A stretch of 64,000 nucleotides of DNA from Bicyclus anynana (Eukaryota > Arthropoda > Insecta > Lepidoptera > Nymphalidae). Of the stretch, positions 45,101 through 60,100 are shown piece after piece. The notes beneath the pieces were generated by a model that had not been told where the DNA came from, ran no database searches, and saw only the letters and a list, made by a program, of their open reading frames with translations. The position numbers and the translations under genes were made by a program. The stretch is from positions 17,807,572-17,871,571 of the forward strand of contig NC_069086.1 in NCBI RefSeq assembly GCF_947172395.1, written 5' to 3'. Position 1 is the stretch's first letter. Each line of letters begins with the position of its first letter.

Positions 45101-48100
45101 TTTTGTTAAAAGTGAAATTAAAACGTGCACGTTCTCCATCGTCGAGTTCCAGCGGCAGCGGTGGCAGTGATCCTACGAGAAGTAAAGAGCAGAGCATGTA
45201 AGGCTTTGCAAACCGTGAGTTACGTACAGTTTAAATTTTATTACAACACGTCACATTTTCAACAAATCCTATGAATAGAAATAGTGAAAATACGTGTACA
45301 ATTACAGACTAAGCGACGGTAGTAACGATTGATCTTGGCTGCAAATTAGTACGAAATTGTTGCAACTTTATAGGAATCTATTTACTAAAGCGAGTCATAA
45401 ACCTCATGAATTTATTCAAACATCGTTTTAAATACGAGTATTGATAAACTATATATTGTTGATTTTCCCTTTGTTACGACTTTTCTTCACTTAAAAGAAA
45501 AATGTGGGTACCCACATTTTATCATTCACACCCGGAGTTAGTATGAAAGAAAACGTTTAAAGGTACATAATTATGAAAGAATTGCATTCAAATATACTGG
45601 AATGTTCTTTCGCAGCTTTGTAAAACTTTTTAAGTTGCCAAATAGTTGTTTTACAAGAAAGCGTGACAAATATTAGTAGACCTATATGATATGATGTTTT
45701 GTATAAAATTCCTCCCAAGTGCAAAGCGATTTCAAAACAAGGGGGGGGGGGGGGGTGGCTAAAAAACTTACCCTTGATACACTTAGTTCCAGAAACAGAG
45801 CAAAATCTTGAGTTTATTAAGGTTATACATGTAGTATAAATAAGAGTCACAGTGGAATTGCTAAGTTTTATTAAAACAATCAGAGCTAATTTACATTTTG
45901 CGTGTTCCCTATCGCAGAGCTGGCGGAAAGAGTGATTGTCACAGACAATATATTATAAACTAAGATGACATTGACAATTGACATTAATAGGTACACTATG
46001 GTTGTGAGTGCAGACAGATAATTATAAAATAATTAAGATTAGCAATATATTAATATTGCCTGCCCAATTGCAATTATCACTTTACAACACTTCCCCTCAT
46101 GCGTAACATGAGAACAAATCTCTACAATGCAGGATTATACAAAACATAAAAATTAACAACTCAGGTTAATAACAAAAATAATCTCTACATTGCCCATCTC
46201 ATATCTAGCATGATAGTATAAGTGGTACAACAGACTCACAATTATAAGGATACCAAAACGCTTTAATAACTTGTTAATATAGTCTGATTGGTCAAATGTT
46301 ATAGTCCCATTGGCTCTATCTCTATGTATTTTCATACCCAAACAATTTTTTAAAATGCCTAGGCGTTTAACACTAAATTCAGATTCTAGCAAGTCATACA
46401 AGTTTTCCTTATCCTTAGAACTATTACTAAAGATATAAAAGTCATCAACATATAATGCCAGAATCGTTAATTGCTTGTTATTTCTTTTTATATAAACACA
46501 TGGCTCACATCTATTTTGTACATAACCATTGTTAGTCAACAAAACGTTTACACTATTATTCCACAGCCTACTTGCCTGTTTAAGGCCATATAAACATTTC
46601 TGTAACAAACAAACTTTAGTCTTATCATATGAGAACCCTAAAGGCTGTTCCATATAAATAATTTCATCAAGACTACTATGTAAGAAGGCTGTGTTTACGT
46701 CCACATGTTCTATGTCCATATTTAATTCATTAGCAATACAAAACAAAATTCTAAGAGAAGTATGACGTACTACCGGTGAAAAAGTTTCAGAGTAGTCAAC
46801 ACCCGGTTTTTGACTAAAACCTCTTGCCACAAGACGTGCTTTATATTTTGTACTGTTACCTGACTCATCAGATTTTAATTTATAAACCCATTTGGAACTA
46901 ACTATATTGCAGTCCTTTGGTCTATCAACTAATTGCCAAACATTATGTTTTATTAAAGAATTATATTCATCACGCATTGCTGTGAGCCAACAATCTCTAT
47001 TAGGACTTGCCATTGCCTCATCATAAGATTGAGGTTCATCATAGATAAACCATTGACAAAGAAAAGATACATCTGATGAATCAGATAAGTCATAATCTTT
47101 ATACCTATCTGGCTTTTTATTCCGAGTGGAACGAACCAGTCGTTCGCAACTGGTACTGGGAACCTGTAGCACTAAATCTTCCCCTCGAACGATAGTCTCG
47201 TTCCATACCATTGCATCTGACTGATTACTGTCTCTTTCACTCAGCACACTCTCCTCAGCACTTTGGAAGGAAGATTCCCCTGAAACTGGAGACAAAAATT
47301 CATTATTCCGCTCAGATTGACTAGAATTAATGACCATGTCATTTTCATGATTGCATGGACTATTGCTTTGCAAATCCATGTTATTTTCATTTGGACCTAT
47401 GCTTTGCATATCCACATTATTATTAATATTTCTATTTTCAGTTGGAACCATGCTTTGCAAATCCAAACCTGAATAATTTTCATTTATAGGGTTGCTTTGC
47501 ATACCTATATTATTATAAATAAAATTATTATTATTACTACTATCACAGTGTATCATTGTATTATCACAGTGGTTTAAGAAATGGTTTTCAAAAAATATTA
47601 CATTTCTGGAAACAATTATCTGCTTAGGGTTAGTGGGGTCAATCAATCTATAGCCCTTAGTGTTCTCACAATATCCTACAAAGATGCAAGATCTTGATTT
47701 AGAATCAAGCTTATCTCTTTTTACCTGTGGAATAAGTGTCATAGCTAGACAACCAAAAACACGTAAATGGCTCAGGTTGACTTTGTTACCTGTCCATGCC
47801 TCCTCTGGAGTTTTATTGGGAACTGCTGCTGTAGGGCTTCTGTTCTTAAGATATATAGCTGTAATTACAGCTTCTCCCCAATACTCTTTAGGAAGACTAG
47901 CTTCACGAAGCATACAGCGAACTTTCTCAAAAAGTGTCCGGTTAAGTCTCTCAGAGACACCATTTTGAGACGGACTATAAGGAGCAGTAGTTTGATGAAC
48001 TATACCCTCACTCTGTAAATATTTAGAGAAATAAGCACTGCAATACTCTCCACCCCTATCAGTTCGCAGACATTTTATAGAAAACCCAGTTTGCTTTTCA

Positions 48101-51100
48101 ACAGTTGCTTTAAAATATTTAAATTTGGACAAAACTTCGGATTTATATTTTAATAAATAGCCATATGTTTTTCTAGAAAAATCATCGGTAAACGTTACCA
48201 GATATCTAGACTCACCCAGACTACATACAGGCATCGGACCACACACATCAGAATGAACAAGCTCCAACAACTGCTTGGAACGTTTTGCTTCACCCCTAGG
48301 AAAACTTTGCACTGCTTGCTTCCCCTCAACGCATGTTACACACTTGTTAGTGATTGCACCATGCTGAGTCGAGTGAATATTAACACCAAAAGCGAGTTTA
48401 CAGAGAACACTTACCCCATGATGACTCAAATGTCCAAGCCGCTTATGCCATAAGCACAAGTCAGGTGTAACTTTGGCATTTTCCGTTGTGTCAAGCGAAC
48501 TTTGTGGCTGGGACACAATATTCACATTGGTTACAGCTAAAGACTGCTCCTGTGAATCATATAAAACATTGTCCAAAATATAAATACCCCCCTGTCTGGT
48601 GGCAGATACAACAAGAACTTCCCCTTTGAAAACATAACATTTAGTATTATTAAATTTAACAGACAAAGCCTTCTCACATAATTTATATACACTAATTAAA
48701 TTTGTTGAGAGGTCAGGTACATATAAAACGTCTGTAACTAATTGTGTCTTGTTATTTTTCATAGGAATCTTAACACTACCGTAACCTAGACATCTTAAGG
48801 TTGTACCATCAGCAACTTGTACAGTTCTATCACAATTTGTAATATAACTAAACCACTTTATTTCTTTACACATGTGCATAGACGCGCCTGAATCCACAAT
48901 CCAGTCCTTGTTCTCGAAGACACCAAAACAGTTGGCCACCAATGCTGTTGTTGTGTTGCCTCGCTGTTCTTTCTTGTATTTAAAACATTTTGATTTTTTG
49001 TGTCCACTGCGTTGGCAAAAATCACAAACAGGTACCTTTTTAGCCTTACGGTATTGTTGCTTTGACAAAAGGGCCATATCGTCTCTGCTTTCAGTCCTTC
49101 GTCGACGTTCTTCTTCTTGCAACAACCTGGTTCGTACTAAATCACTGGATATTATACCTGTGTAGGCAACCGCTTCGAGACTGGAAACTATTATATCATA
49201 TTCTTGTGGAAGACCGCTTAAAATTATCTCCGCCACTTCAGCATCCTCTATGGTACGACCAATATCTACCAATTGTTGTACAAGAGTGGTAATATGTTCA
49301 AAGTATTTCTCCATACTATTAAAATCGGCATATGAAGCGTGATGTAATAGTCTCAACAATGCGACACGCCTCCCGAATCCTTTGTCTTCAAAGACTGAGC
49401 TTAATTTGTTCCACGCTTGCTTTGCTGTAGTAACATTTCGTATATATTGCACACATATAGGTTTAACAGATAAACTTATACGAGCGAGCGCGCGTAAATC
49501 CTTTGCAGGATCGACAGGCTCAGCTCCTTCAACACAAGACCACAAATCTTCTATGATGAGTAAGTGACGCATGTTAAATTTCCAGATTACATAATTACTC
49601 ACGCCTTCTAGCTTTTCATGATGCAGATATCCACTCGCAACAGGATTCGCAGAAGCCATTTTTGATGAGCTCTGATGACAATGGGTGACAACGTGTTACC
49701 ACGCGGTCCACGCAGTAGATGTATTTTCTCAAAATTTTCACCAAATCTTGTAAATCGCGTGATCGGCCTATAACCTCTTGAGTTTATTAAGGTTATACAT
49801 GTAGTATAAATAAGAGTCACAGTGGAATTGCTAAGTTTTATTAAAACAATCAGAGCTAATTTACATTTTGCGTGTTCCCTATCGCAGAGCTGGCGGAAAG
49901 AGTGATTGTCACAGACAATATATTATAAACTAAGATGACATTGACAATTGACATTAATAGGTACACTATGGTTGTGAGTGCAGACAGATAATTATAAAAT
50001 AATTAAGATTAGCAATATATTAATATTGCCTGCCCAATTGCAATTATCACTTTACAACACAAAACTGTCTTGTTTCTTCATCGTGACATTTCAAGAACAA
50101 CATCTATTATACTTACCGATAATTCAAGGTAACGTAACGAAAACATTACATTACATTTTAAGACGAATGTTTGATTAAAAAAAAAAAAAAAAAAAAATAA
50201 TGAGTTTTGAAATATGTGGACCATCAGACATTTTTAAATGGTGTTCATATCTTCAGACCATATCGTATATAGTATTTTTTTCCTTACATGGCAAAAAAGG
50301 TAAACAAAGATCCGTCGTCACGACATTCACATATTTCTCACAAACCGTCCGTTTAAACTAAATCATTTATATACACATCACTTCATTTAACGCGCACACC
50401 GCGAATTACATAAAAACTGCTTGTAATTAACTATTATATCACATTTATTTCACTAAAAACGAAATCACAACAAGTTTTATTTCTACAGATTAACGAAAAT
50501 GTTGCGAATTTGACATTTCGTAATGCTAGATTGTCTATGAATTGAAGAGACGGGAAAGATACATGAAATTATAACTTGTCGATAATTATGTACATATTTT
50601 TTAATTTTAATATTTGTGTCCTTTGTGGCTTATAAATAAAATAAATGTGTATCTTTATTAACACAGCACCAAAGAATATATTATACTCCATGGAGAAGAA
50701 GTAAATCTACATACATGAAAACGTTGGACATAGCAGCGACATTATTTCCGCATACGAATATTTTTTCATAAAGTCAGTGGCAATTTTAAATGGAGATTTT
50801 TGATTTTAAAATAGTTGAAGGACCTAATTGAGAAAAAACAAATAATAATTTTAAAAAATATATACAACCGACTTCAAAATATTAACGTTCCCACGAAATT
50901 AAAAAAGGGAAAAATAATATCATTATATTTTCTGCCAAGCCAGTGTATTCAATCTATTAATTTAAGGTGTACCCTATCGTAAAGATTTTTGTTTCTCAGA
51001 CATTATTTTTGTCTGTCATGTGTTTTTTTCAGTAACGACTTAAGTAACATCAGACGGGCTTGGCAGCGACTTCTAAATGATCAATAAGTAGAAAATATAA

Positions 51101-54100
51101 TAATGTTATCTTTCCCTTTTTAGTTTCGTGGGTACGTTAACATTTTGAAGTCGGTTGTATTTTTTCATAATATTTTTTTTTAATATTTTTAATATACCTA
51201 ATAAATAAATCAATCCATATGAAATTCAACCTAAAATCCACCCATCTGAAAGTCGGAATTTTCGGTTAGTTATATTATTGTTAGTCATACACTACTCAGC
51301 AATCAGCAATAATATAACAACCAAACAACAAATAAATAACAAGACTAACAATTGCAAACGAAACAAATAAGTAATGATGATATGGAACAAACATTGACAC
51401 GACCGCACTGTGAGCATGGAAGCGACAATGTGGCACTTTTTGCTCGCAGTTAACTCATCCTAAACCGAGCTTAACCGATCGCGGCGCGAGTGCTCCCGAA
51501 TGTTTGTAATTATATAGCACGATCAAAAATTATTAAAAAACCGATAAACCGATTCTTCAACCACTTGCAAAATTTTTAAATTAAGAATAAAGAAAACAAT
51601 ACACAAATACGACTTGAATATTATGATTGCTGGATCAGAAAAATAAATATAAGATTTGAAATACTAATGGAAAAAAATTTATTACTTTTGTTTCGCAATA
51701 TGGTGAGATTTTTATTTTTCTGGTATACGTAAATCGTGATAGTCAGAGTTATTAGGATATTATATAAAGAAGTTTGAGAGATAGTGATGTACAAGGGGCC
51801 GAAACTTTAGTACAAAGGTTTTTGAATATATGACATTATGCGGTAATAAATTTAGTAGGTTCTAGAGCTAGAAAAATGTTACGAATTATAATTAGAGACA
51901 GACAGTAAGTGTACATTAATTCCAATTATGTTCTACATAGTCATTTGGACTAGTGGTGTATAACCAAGGTAAAAAAAGAAAGAAATAATAATCTTTAATT
52001 CAATAGAAAAATATTTTTGTCGCTTTTTTGTTTTTCTCAATTGTTTTCTTCAACAATTTAAAAATTAAAAATTTCCATTATAAATTGCCACTGACTTTAT
52101 TTCAAAAATATTCGTATGCGGAAATAATGTCGCTACTATATCCAACAAAATGAAATGAAATGTTAATGTTTTTTAACTTTTGTATCTTTTGTAATTTTTA
52201 AAAATGTAAACTGTAAAATTTTTGTAATTTATGTACTTGGAAATAAAGGCTTTAATTATTATTATTATTACTATATCCAACATTTTCATGTATTTCATGA
52301 TTCACTTCTTCTCCTTGGTGTATATATTCTTAAAATGATATTTAATTTCCTAAAATGCACACAACTGAAAAGTTGGAAAACGAAACGAATATGGAACGTA
52401 TTCGTTTTTTAAGATGACGTATAGTAACGGATATTTTAGTTTAGTTATTTCAGATATAACGATACCTACTTGATATCGTTACGATGCCCGCGGTTAACTT
52501 CTCAACCCTACTGATTGTCTTTGGTTCATAGTCAGCCATTATTGTTGTTTAAAATTGACATCTAAGAAAATTTCAAGTATACCTATTTCAGTTTTAGTTT
52601 CTACTCATGCAGCGTTTCAGAAATAATACGTACACTGTGTAATTATACTCAATACCTATTAACTTTTGCTACACAGGTACACGTAATGTTTATTTTAGAA
52701 CTGGCGCAACACAGCTTTGTCCATTTTGGTTTTGGTACCAAGACTGAACCAAACATTCCGACCAATAATAAACTTGACTTAACTGAACACAACTGATGGA
52801 AAGAGAAAAACCGCTTTCGCCTATGCAACCAATTTTGCACCGCATATATCTAAGGCTCGATTAGCACTGAAGTTTAGACAAACAGCAGCTCCTTCAGCTG
52901 GCCTAATTGACATTCGGTCTATAAGCACCTAAAAAACCTTTGCAATAACAACGAATTGGATTGCACGATTCCAAGAAATCGAGGAACAAGTGTACCTTTT
53001 CTAGAATACACCCTTTAGACTGTAAGTCGGTCCTGGTACTGACACAATACCTCGGGATTGTCGGCATAACTTGGATACAAGCAATGTAAAGTCTTTGTAG
53101 GAGTCGTATGTGCTTAACGCTATGCAAGACACTTGAGCGACATCTTCTTAAACGTAAGAGGTAAAGCATTGCTAATCTCATATGGACTGGACTGACCCTT
53201 TCACAATAAGGACTGTAAACATTAGAATGGATAACCAACTCCGAGAAGTCTGTGCTGACTCCGATACTTTGCCTCAAGTTTCTTGGCAAACTGGGACGCA
53301 AGACGCAACGCAAAGTCCCCTTGTCGGAGTCGAAGTGCTTAACGCTACGCAACAGCGTATGTGCTTAACGCTATGCAAGACACTTGAGCGACATCTTCTT
53401 AAACGTAAGAGGTAAAGCAATGCTAATCTCATATGGACTGGACTGACCCTTTCACAATAAGGACTGTAAACATTAGAATGGATAACCAACTCCGAGAAGT
53501 CTGTGCTGACTCCGATACTTTGCCTCAAGTTTCTTGGCAAACTGGGACGCAAGACGCAACGCAAAGTCCCCTTGTCGGAGTCGAAGTGCTTAACGCTACG
53601 CAACAGCGCTTCAGCAACAGCTTCTTAGTCGTAGGTCGTCTCTCTGACAAATATCAATCTCTTAAAGAGAGGCTGACCTTTGCGACCTGTGTGTGTTGGG
53701 CCACAGTCCTTCGAGCAGCTAAGTCAACAGGTTACGTTTACAACACGCCTGTTGCACTGCCTAGGACGGATAAGCAGGCTACACAGTTGGACAATGCAAT
53801 ACTACAACCGACTGCTGCCGATAAGTCAACATAGGTGAAGCAGGGCGACTATTCCTATACCGTTGTGCCCAGATATAGATTAGGTCAAGAATACCTATAG
53901 AACACATGGCAAAACACCTATTGGCCATGCCAACACACACTCATATTGGCTTTCAGATGTGGATTGAAAACGCAATTCAATGACATGAAATTCACGATGT
54001 CTTGGACGAATGACTCGCATGGTACGCACACCACAAGAAAATGTACTGCGATATTTTATCAGCATTGTCGATTGCAAAGTGCTTAGATGCTTCTTCAGAT

Positions 54101-57100
54101 CTATATATCTATACGTGGATTGCTTATATAAACAGAACAGAGTTATCTAGCAGTCACATCAGGTCCTAACAAAATTAGACAAATAAAATATTTTTATAAT
54201 AGCTCAATATTTCCTGGACGGGTTTAATACAGAGTTGTCCTCTCGAGTCAGCAAACTTAGTCAGAATGATTTTTCTTTTGACGTGCGACAGCTATATTAT
54301 TTCAAGTGTGAGACACGCCCAAAACAAGCGTCTTGTGTAGGAACTACTCATGCTGAATAGCCTTTCGAGAGCAGATGATCAGGACTAGTAAGCCTTATAC
54401 ACAACAACACGTTATGTGTACTAAAGAAGCACAACTGGTTGTCTCTTCCACCAAACCTCATCGTACACGGCCACCGGAATCATTCCAGTCATTTCGAGCG
54501 GAAAGCTATTAAATTTAAATTTTTTAAATATGGCGATCACACACACACCACAAAACAAACAGATGCACATGCCCCAGTGATTCAAGATTATAATTACTGA
54601 GCCTCACCGATTTTGAGTGACTAGAAATGTTGATCCATTGACCTGATCAAGGGCAGCAGTTATCAATATCCAGCCGGCGCTACAATCATATGATAAAGCC
54701 AGTTTGAGACAGATGTAAAGAAATGGTGTATCCCACAAACCATTGAATTTATATTCTACAATGTTGGACAAATAGTTTGCTATCTGTCTTGGATGACAAA
54801 AGTATGCCAATACAGAAATCGGTACCTAATATAAAAAATTTACTAATTTGACTAGTAGGTGAGATGGGCTTATATTAATGCTTCTTCACGTTGGTATCGA
54901 TACCTAAAGCTATTTCAGTATCGGAAGAGAAGTTAAATTGGTATCCTAAACTTACCACCGTATTATATAGTTTCACATGATCCTGACAAAATCAATAATT
55001 TCTACACCCAGCTTAGCAAGGGCTTCTTCACCGTTGAACATGGATTGTCATAATTTTATCAATCAAGATACTAGTACAATGAACAGCAGTGACGTGCACC
55101 TCATACATGCAAAGGATTCGCTTCTACCGGACTCATTTACCGTCATCATAATCAGCCGGGCCTGCCTACTTATGGGATATGGAGCTTGAATCCACCATGC
55201 TGCTACAGTGAGGTCTATTATTTAAATAAAAGTAATTAAAATTCATTTATCGCCAGAATGATGAATCTAATGATATTAAATTACATTTTGATGTGGCACA
55301 ATCTGTCTCATGGGTTGTGGTAAGTAGATTACTTATAGGTACATATCCTAGTTCCTGGGCGTGTCACTGTTGGCTAACATATTTGGACACTAAAGTGCAG
55401 AGTATCATTAAGAAGCAATTCATATAGAGTTTTGAAATATAATCGGTAAAAAATCCAAGTATGGTTTATGGGTTTAAGCAACTGCTTTGTATTGCTGTAA
55501 CTGAATGACAAAACATAACTAATTTAATAATACTAGGAGCTATGTTACGCATGCATCTTGAACAATAATAGGTTAAATAAAATTGTTTTACAAGATCTGT
55601 AAAGCAAATCTTTCATCAGATTCTATCCATTTCTAGAAATTCGGACGGATTTGGAAGTCAGATTTAATTACTAACATCTAGAATTCTAGAAAATTACTGA
55701 TTATGAATTCCAAAATAGGTATACATAACTGGATTACCTAGGCCACTATCAAATTCCTTAACATACATATTAAGAGTATATTTGTTCTTCAAAATTGAGA
55801 ATTTTCATTTATTCAAAAATACTTTTCAGTATAACTCACATTAAAGCGTCAACCTTGCGAGCACCAGGTGATAACAAACACTTCACTCAAGATGGATTCC
55901 GGACATTGATACGAAACAAATAATAGAGAGTTTTAACTACCAATAAAACTTACCTATTATTTTTTCATCAATGTCCGGAATCCAGGTAAGGCCTACCTGG
56001 TGCATCATGAGTATAATAATGGCGAACATTCACTCGGCTCGCTACGGTCACTTGTACATAGGTATTAGGTTGCGGCAAGGGGGCGCCACCATCGGAGAGG
56101 TGATTTTAGCTGACATCCGGCAAGGAAAGATGAGTGCTTCTCTCAAGATGGATTCCGGACATTGATGAAAAAATAATAGGTAAGTTTTATTGGTAGTTAA
56201 AACTCTCTATTTCTCACTAATGATCTCATTGTGAATCCATATACTAAAACAACCCCAATACTATTTTTTTTTTTTTTTTACACTACTCGCGAAGTTAATT
56301 GAATATGATAGTGTAGAAACAAACTATACTTTGTGTGTTAATTTGTGGTCTGATCGTTGTCGGTTTTTGTGCCCGAGTCAGAGGACTTGAAGAGATCTGA
56401 GGTTCAAACGTGAACTGTGTTGCTACCATACAAAACACAGCTTTGAATTTGTGGAAGCATTAAAGAGAGAAGTGTATTTGAGGCTTTATAAGATCTCTAT
56501 ATCCGCATTACATCGGCTGAAAACTTGACGGCCTCCGTGACGCAGTGGTATGCGCGGTGAATTTCCAAGACGGAGGTTCTGATTTCGATCAGCGGCTGGG
56601 CCGATTGAGGTTTTCTTAATTGGTCCAGGTCTGGCTGGTTGGCTTCGACCGTGCTAGTTACCTACCGGCAAAGACGTACCGCCAAGCGATTTAGCATTCC
56701 GGTACAATGTAGTGTAGAAACCGAAAAAGGGTGTGGATTTTCATCCTCCTCCTAACAAGTTAGCCCGCTTCCATCTTAGATGGCATCATCACTTACCATC
56801 AGGTGAGATTGTAGTAGTGCTAACTTGTAAAGAATAAAATCATGTTTTTGTAGGCAACGTGTGTTTCGCGTCGTCGCTATACGACGTGTGCTTCACGCTG
56901 GAGTCGTTCGCGGCGATGTACGCGGCGACGCACGACGCGCTGCGCGCGCGCGACATGGCGGCGTGGCTGTGGGGCGACGTGTACTTCAACGCCAAGACGC
57001 GCCGCTTCAGCAGGAAGCAGCCGCACGCGTCCGCGCAGCGCAGCTTCGTCGAGTTCATACTCGAGCCGCTCTACAAGATCTTTGCACAGGTACGATAGAA

Positions 57101-60100
57101 TATGTACATCCTTATGTTCTATAGTGGTGATTATTAAACGCCAAAAATGCTTCGATAGACAGGACTGTAAGAGATCAGACTGTATATTGGACGGAAACAG
57201 AAAGGAATAACTCACTTTTTGATTTTTCTCCGTCCAAATTGGCGTTCACCATTTTTCGAAGATGGTGTGCGGTACGGAAAATTGTCCAAGAGCACTGATT
57301 AGCATTATATACACAATTTCACATATTAAATAATTCACAGGGGTCCATTAGTATTTGTTTTAGCGGTGTGGCGGTTCGCGGCTCACGGGTAATAACTTGC
57401 GCATAAACGCAATAGAATGTAATTAGGACGCGATTTTCATAATTCGTCTCGCGCGTGAGAGTGAAAGAGAAAGAGATAGTCGATATTAAACATATAGATT
57501 TCGGGAAGAGGAAAAAGACAGATTTTCATTTTCAACACCCTCTTATGAATGATGGATTTCTAATATAGCAGTAGAAAGATCTAATGATAAATTGGGGTGT
57601 AAACATGGCACAAAGGGCAGATTAAGTAATAATTACGGTAATACTTACAGCTTCACTAGACTATCCAACATATCAGAAGGTGGGAAACTAGCCTTTAATA
57701 TGACGTACATTTGAAAATTAACATACAATAAAAATTATGATTATAAGTGTCTTACGACTTTTGCTGGACTATCCAAAATATCAGAATCTGGGGAACTGCC
57801 TCTTATTATTACACATTGCAGAAAATTATGGTTGCAAAAGAAACAGTGATATGTGTGGATCGTTTGGGCAGGTGGTGGGCGACGTGGACGACACGCTGCC
57901 GGCCGTGCTGTCGGAGCTGGGCATCAAGCTCACCAAGCAGGAGGCCAAGCTGAACGTGCGCCCGCTGCTGAGGCTCGTTTGCAGCCGCTTCTTTGGAGAC
58001 TTCTGGTAACTATTGTATATTAAAATTGTTAAACGAATCCAACATGTATCTTTTGTTATGCTTGCAGCAATAGCTTCGAATTTTCGAGTTACGATTATAT
58101 GTATTGTTGGCATCACAGAACAGACAACGTAAAAAGCTAACGCTTTTAGCAATAGAAGTAGCAAGGGTGCGTGGCCCGCGTACACCCGGGGGTGCGGAAC
58201 ATTGCAAGCGTGTCCACGCATTTACTAGCAGCCTTGTTTTGTTCTGTGACAAAAGGAATAAATAATATTCAACTCTAAAGTAAGGGTGACATATTTCATT
58301 TTTCACTAAATATTAAACAGCCATTTAGGCCACGCCCCTGGGTTCAATACAAAGAATTGGCACTTTATAAATCTAGTTACCTTTTATAACTGTGGTTGGC
58401 ATTATATTGTAAAGAATGTATTTGTTTGTTGAACGCTAATAAGCAAATTCAACATATGACTGAATCCTCACCTGCGCAGTATATCAGATTAAAAACAGGA
58501 AATTGAGAGAGCAGCAGAGAGCATTCCTGCAAGGTGCATGCGTGTGTCGGAGAAAATGGGGTTGACATCAGAGGTGGCTGTCAGCAAACTATCACTATTG
58601 AATGAAAGTCTATCAGGTCTAACAATTCCCACTAAAAATGTTACAAACAAACTCTGAGTGGCAGAATGACCCCTGACCCTGACCTTGAGTGGAGTCACGC
58701 ACTTGTGAACGATGTGTGTAGGTTTAAAGGCGTCTTTGACTGTTAACAAACACTCCCCTTTTCCACCCAAGTCCCTCTCCCCGCCTATCTCAAGTAACCC
58801 ATAATCACACAACAAGAGATGTGGACGGCTCGAACGCCACGAGCACACTGAAGCCGTCCGTGCTGCGAGTCGTTGCAACGCAATACTCCTAGCACCCTGT
58901 ATATGATGATACTGTGCTGCAGCGGCTTCGTGGACATGGTGGTGCAGCACGTGCCGTCGCCGCAGGCCGCCGCGGCACGCAAGGTGGCGCACGCGTACCG
59001 CGGCGCGGCGGGCGCGCTGCACGACGACATGGCGGCGTGCGACCAGGCCGGCCGCCTCGTGGCGCACACCACCAAGATGTACCCCACCGACGACTGCACC
59101 TTCTTCTTGGTATGTATTAGTGACTAGTAGAAGCCGCGCGGTATCACCCGCGTGGTTCCCGTTCCCGTAGGAATACGGGGATAATATATAGCCAATAACC
59201 TTCCTCGATAAATGGGACCAGTAGTTCCTGAGATAAGCGCGTTCCATCAACCAAACTTTTCAGCTTTATAATATTAGTATAGATTGTCAACCCATATTCG
59301 GCTCACTGCTGAGCTCGTTCTCAGAATGAAAGGGGTTATGCTAAATAGTCCACCATGCTGGCCCAATGCGGATTGGCAGATTTCACACGCGCAGAGAATT
59401 AAGAAAATTCTTACACATGATATTTCATTTCTTAAAATGTACATAACTGAAAAGTTGAAGTTTCATGCCCCAGATTCTAACCTACGCCCTCCAGAGGCAA
59501 AGGTCATATCCACTAGGCTATCATGGCTCTACAAACATAACTGTAGGTTACAAAATTTAAAATATCAGCTTGTTACAAAATTTAAAATATTGTAGGCTAC
59601 AAACTTATGAAATGCCACTTGCTCTTCTACCATTGTCATCAAGTCACATCAGCATACCTGTGGACTGCCCACTGCTAGAAATAGGGCTACTTTCCAAACA
59701 CCCTTTTTGTTGTCAAAAAATATTTGCCATATCTTAAAATAATATGACCATTATTACCATTCCCCCCCAACTAGTTAAAGAAGACTGTTTTAATAGTGGG
59801 TATGACAATAGTTCAGCGAAGATCCAACCAAGACCTCTCGGTGATGAGGCTTTAAGAGCCTTAGTCGACTTCAACCCTCTGACTCATAAAGTGGGGGATC
59901 GACTAACGCCACGAAGCCACCTTGCCAGCACTCCTCTTAGCCCCGACATCCTTCTCTTTTTGTATTGTCTCGCTTGAACTTTGCGACTGTTGAATATTGT
60001 CGGCAACTTTATCCTACGTAATTTCCCCGTATTGTCCAGGTGCTAGCGCGCGTAATGTCCGGCACGCTGTACGCGGGGCAGGCGGTGCGCGTGCTGGGCG

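Noticed and set aside
45741..45755. Run of 15 G as a regulatory G-quadruplex
   Set aside because: A single homopolymer in an intron; could equally be a sequencing-length artefact, and nothing nearby suggests a function.
58489..59250. 253-codon minus-strand ORF
   Set aside because: It runs through repeat E and antisense to EFTUD2 exon 7, whose plus-strand frame is clearly the conserved one; low-complexity Arg/Ala/His translation is typical of an antisense shadow of GC-rich coding DNA.
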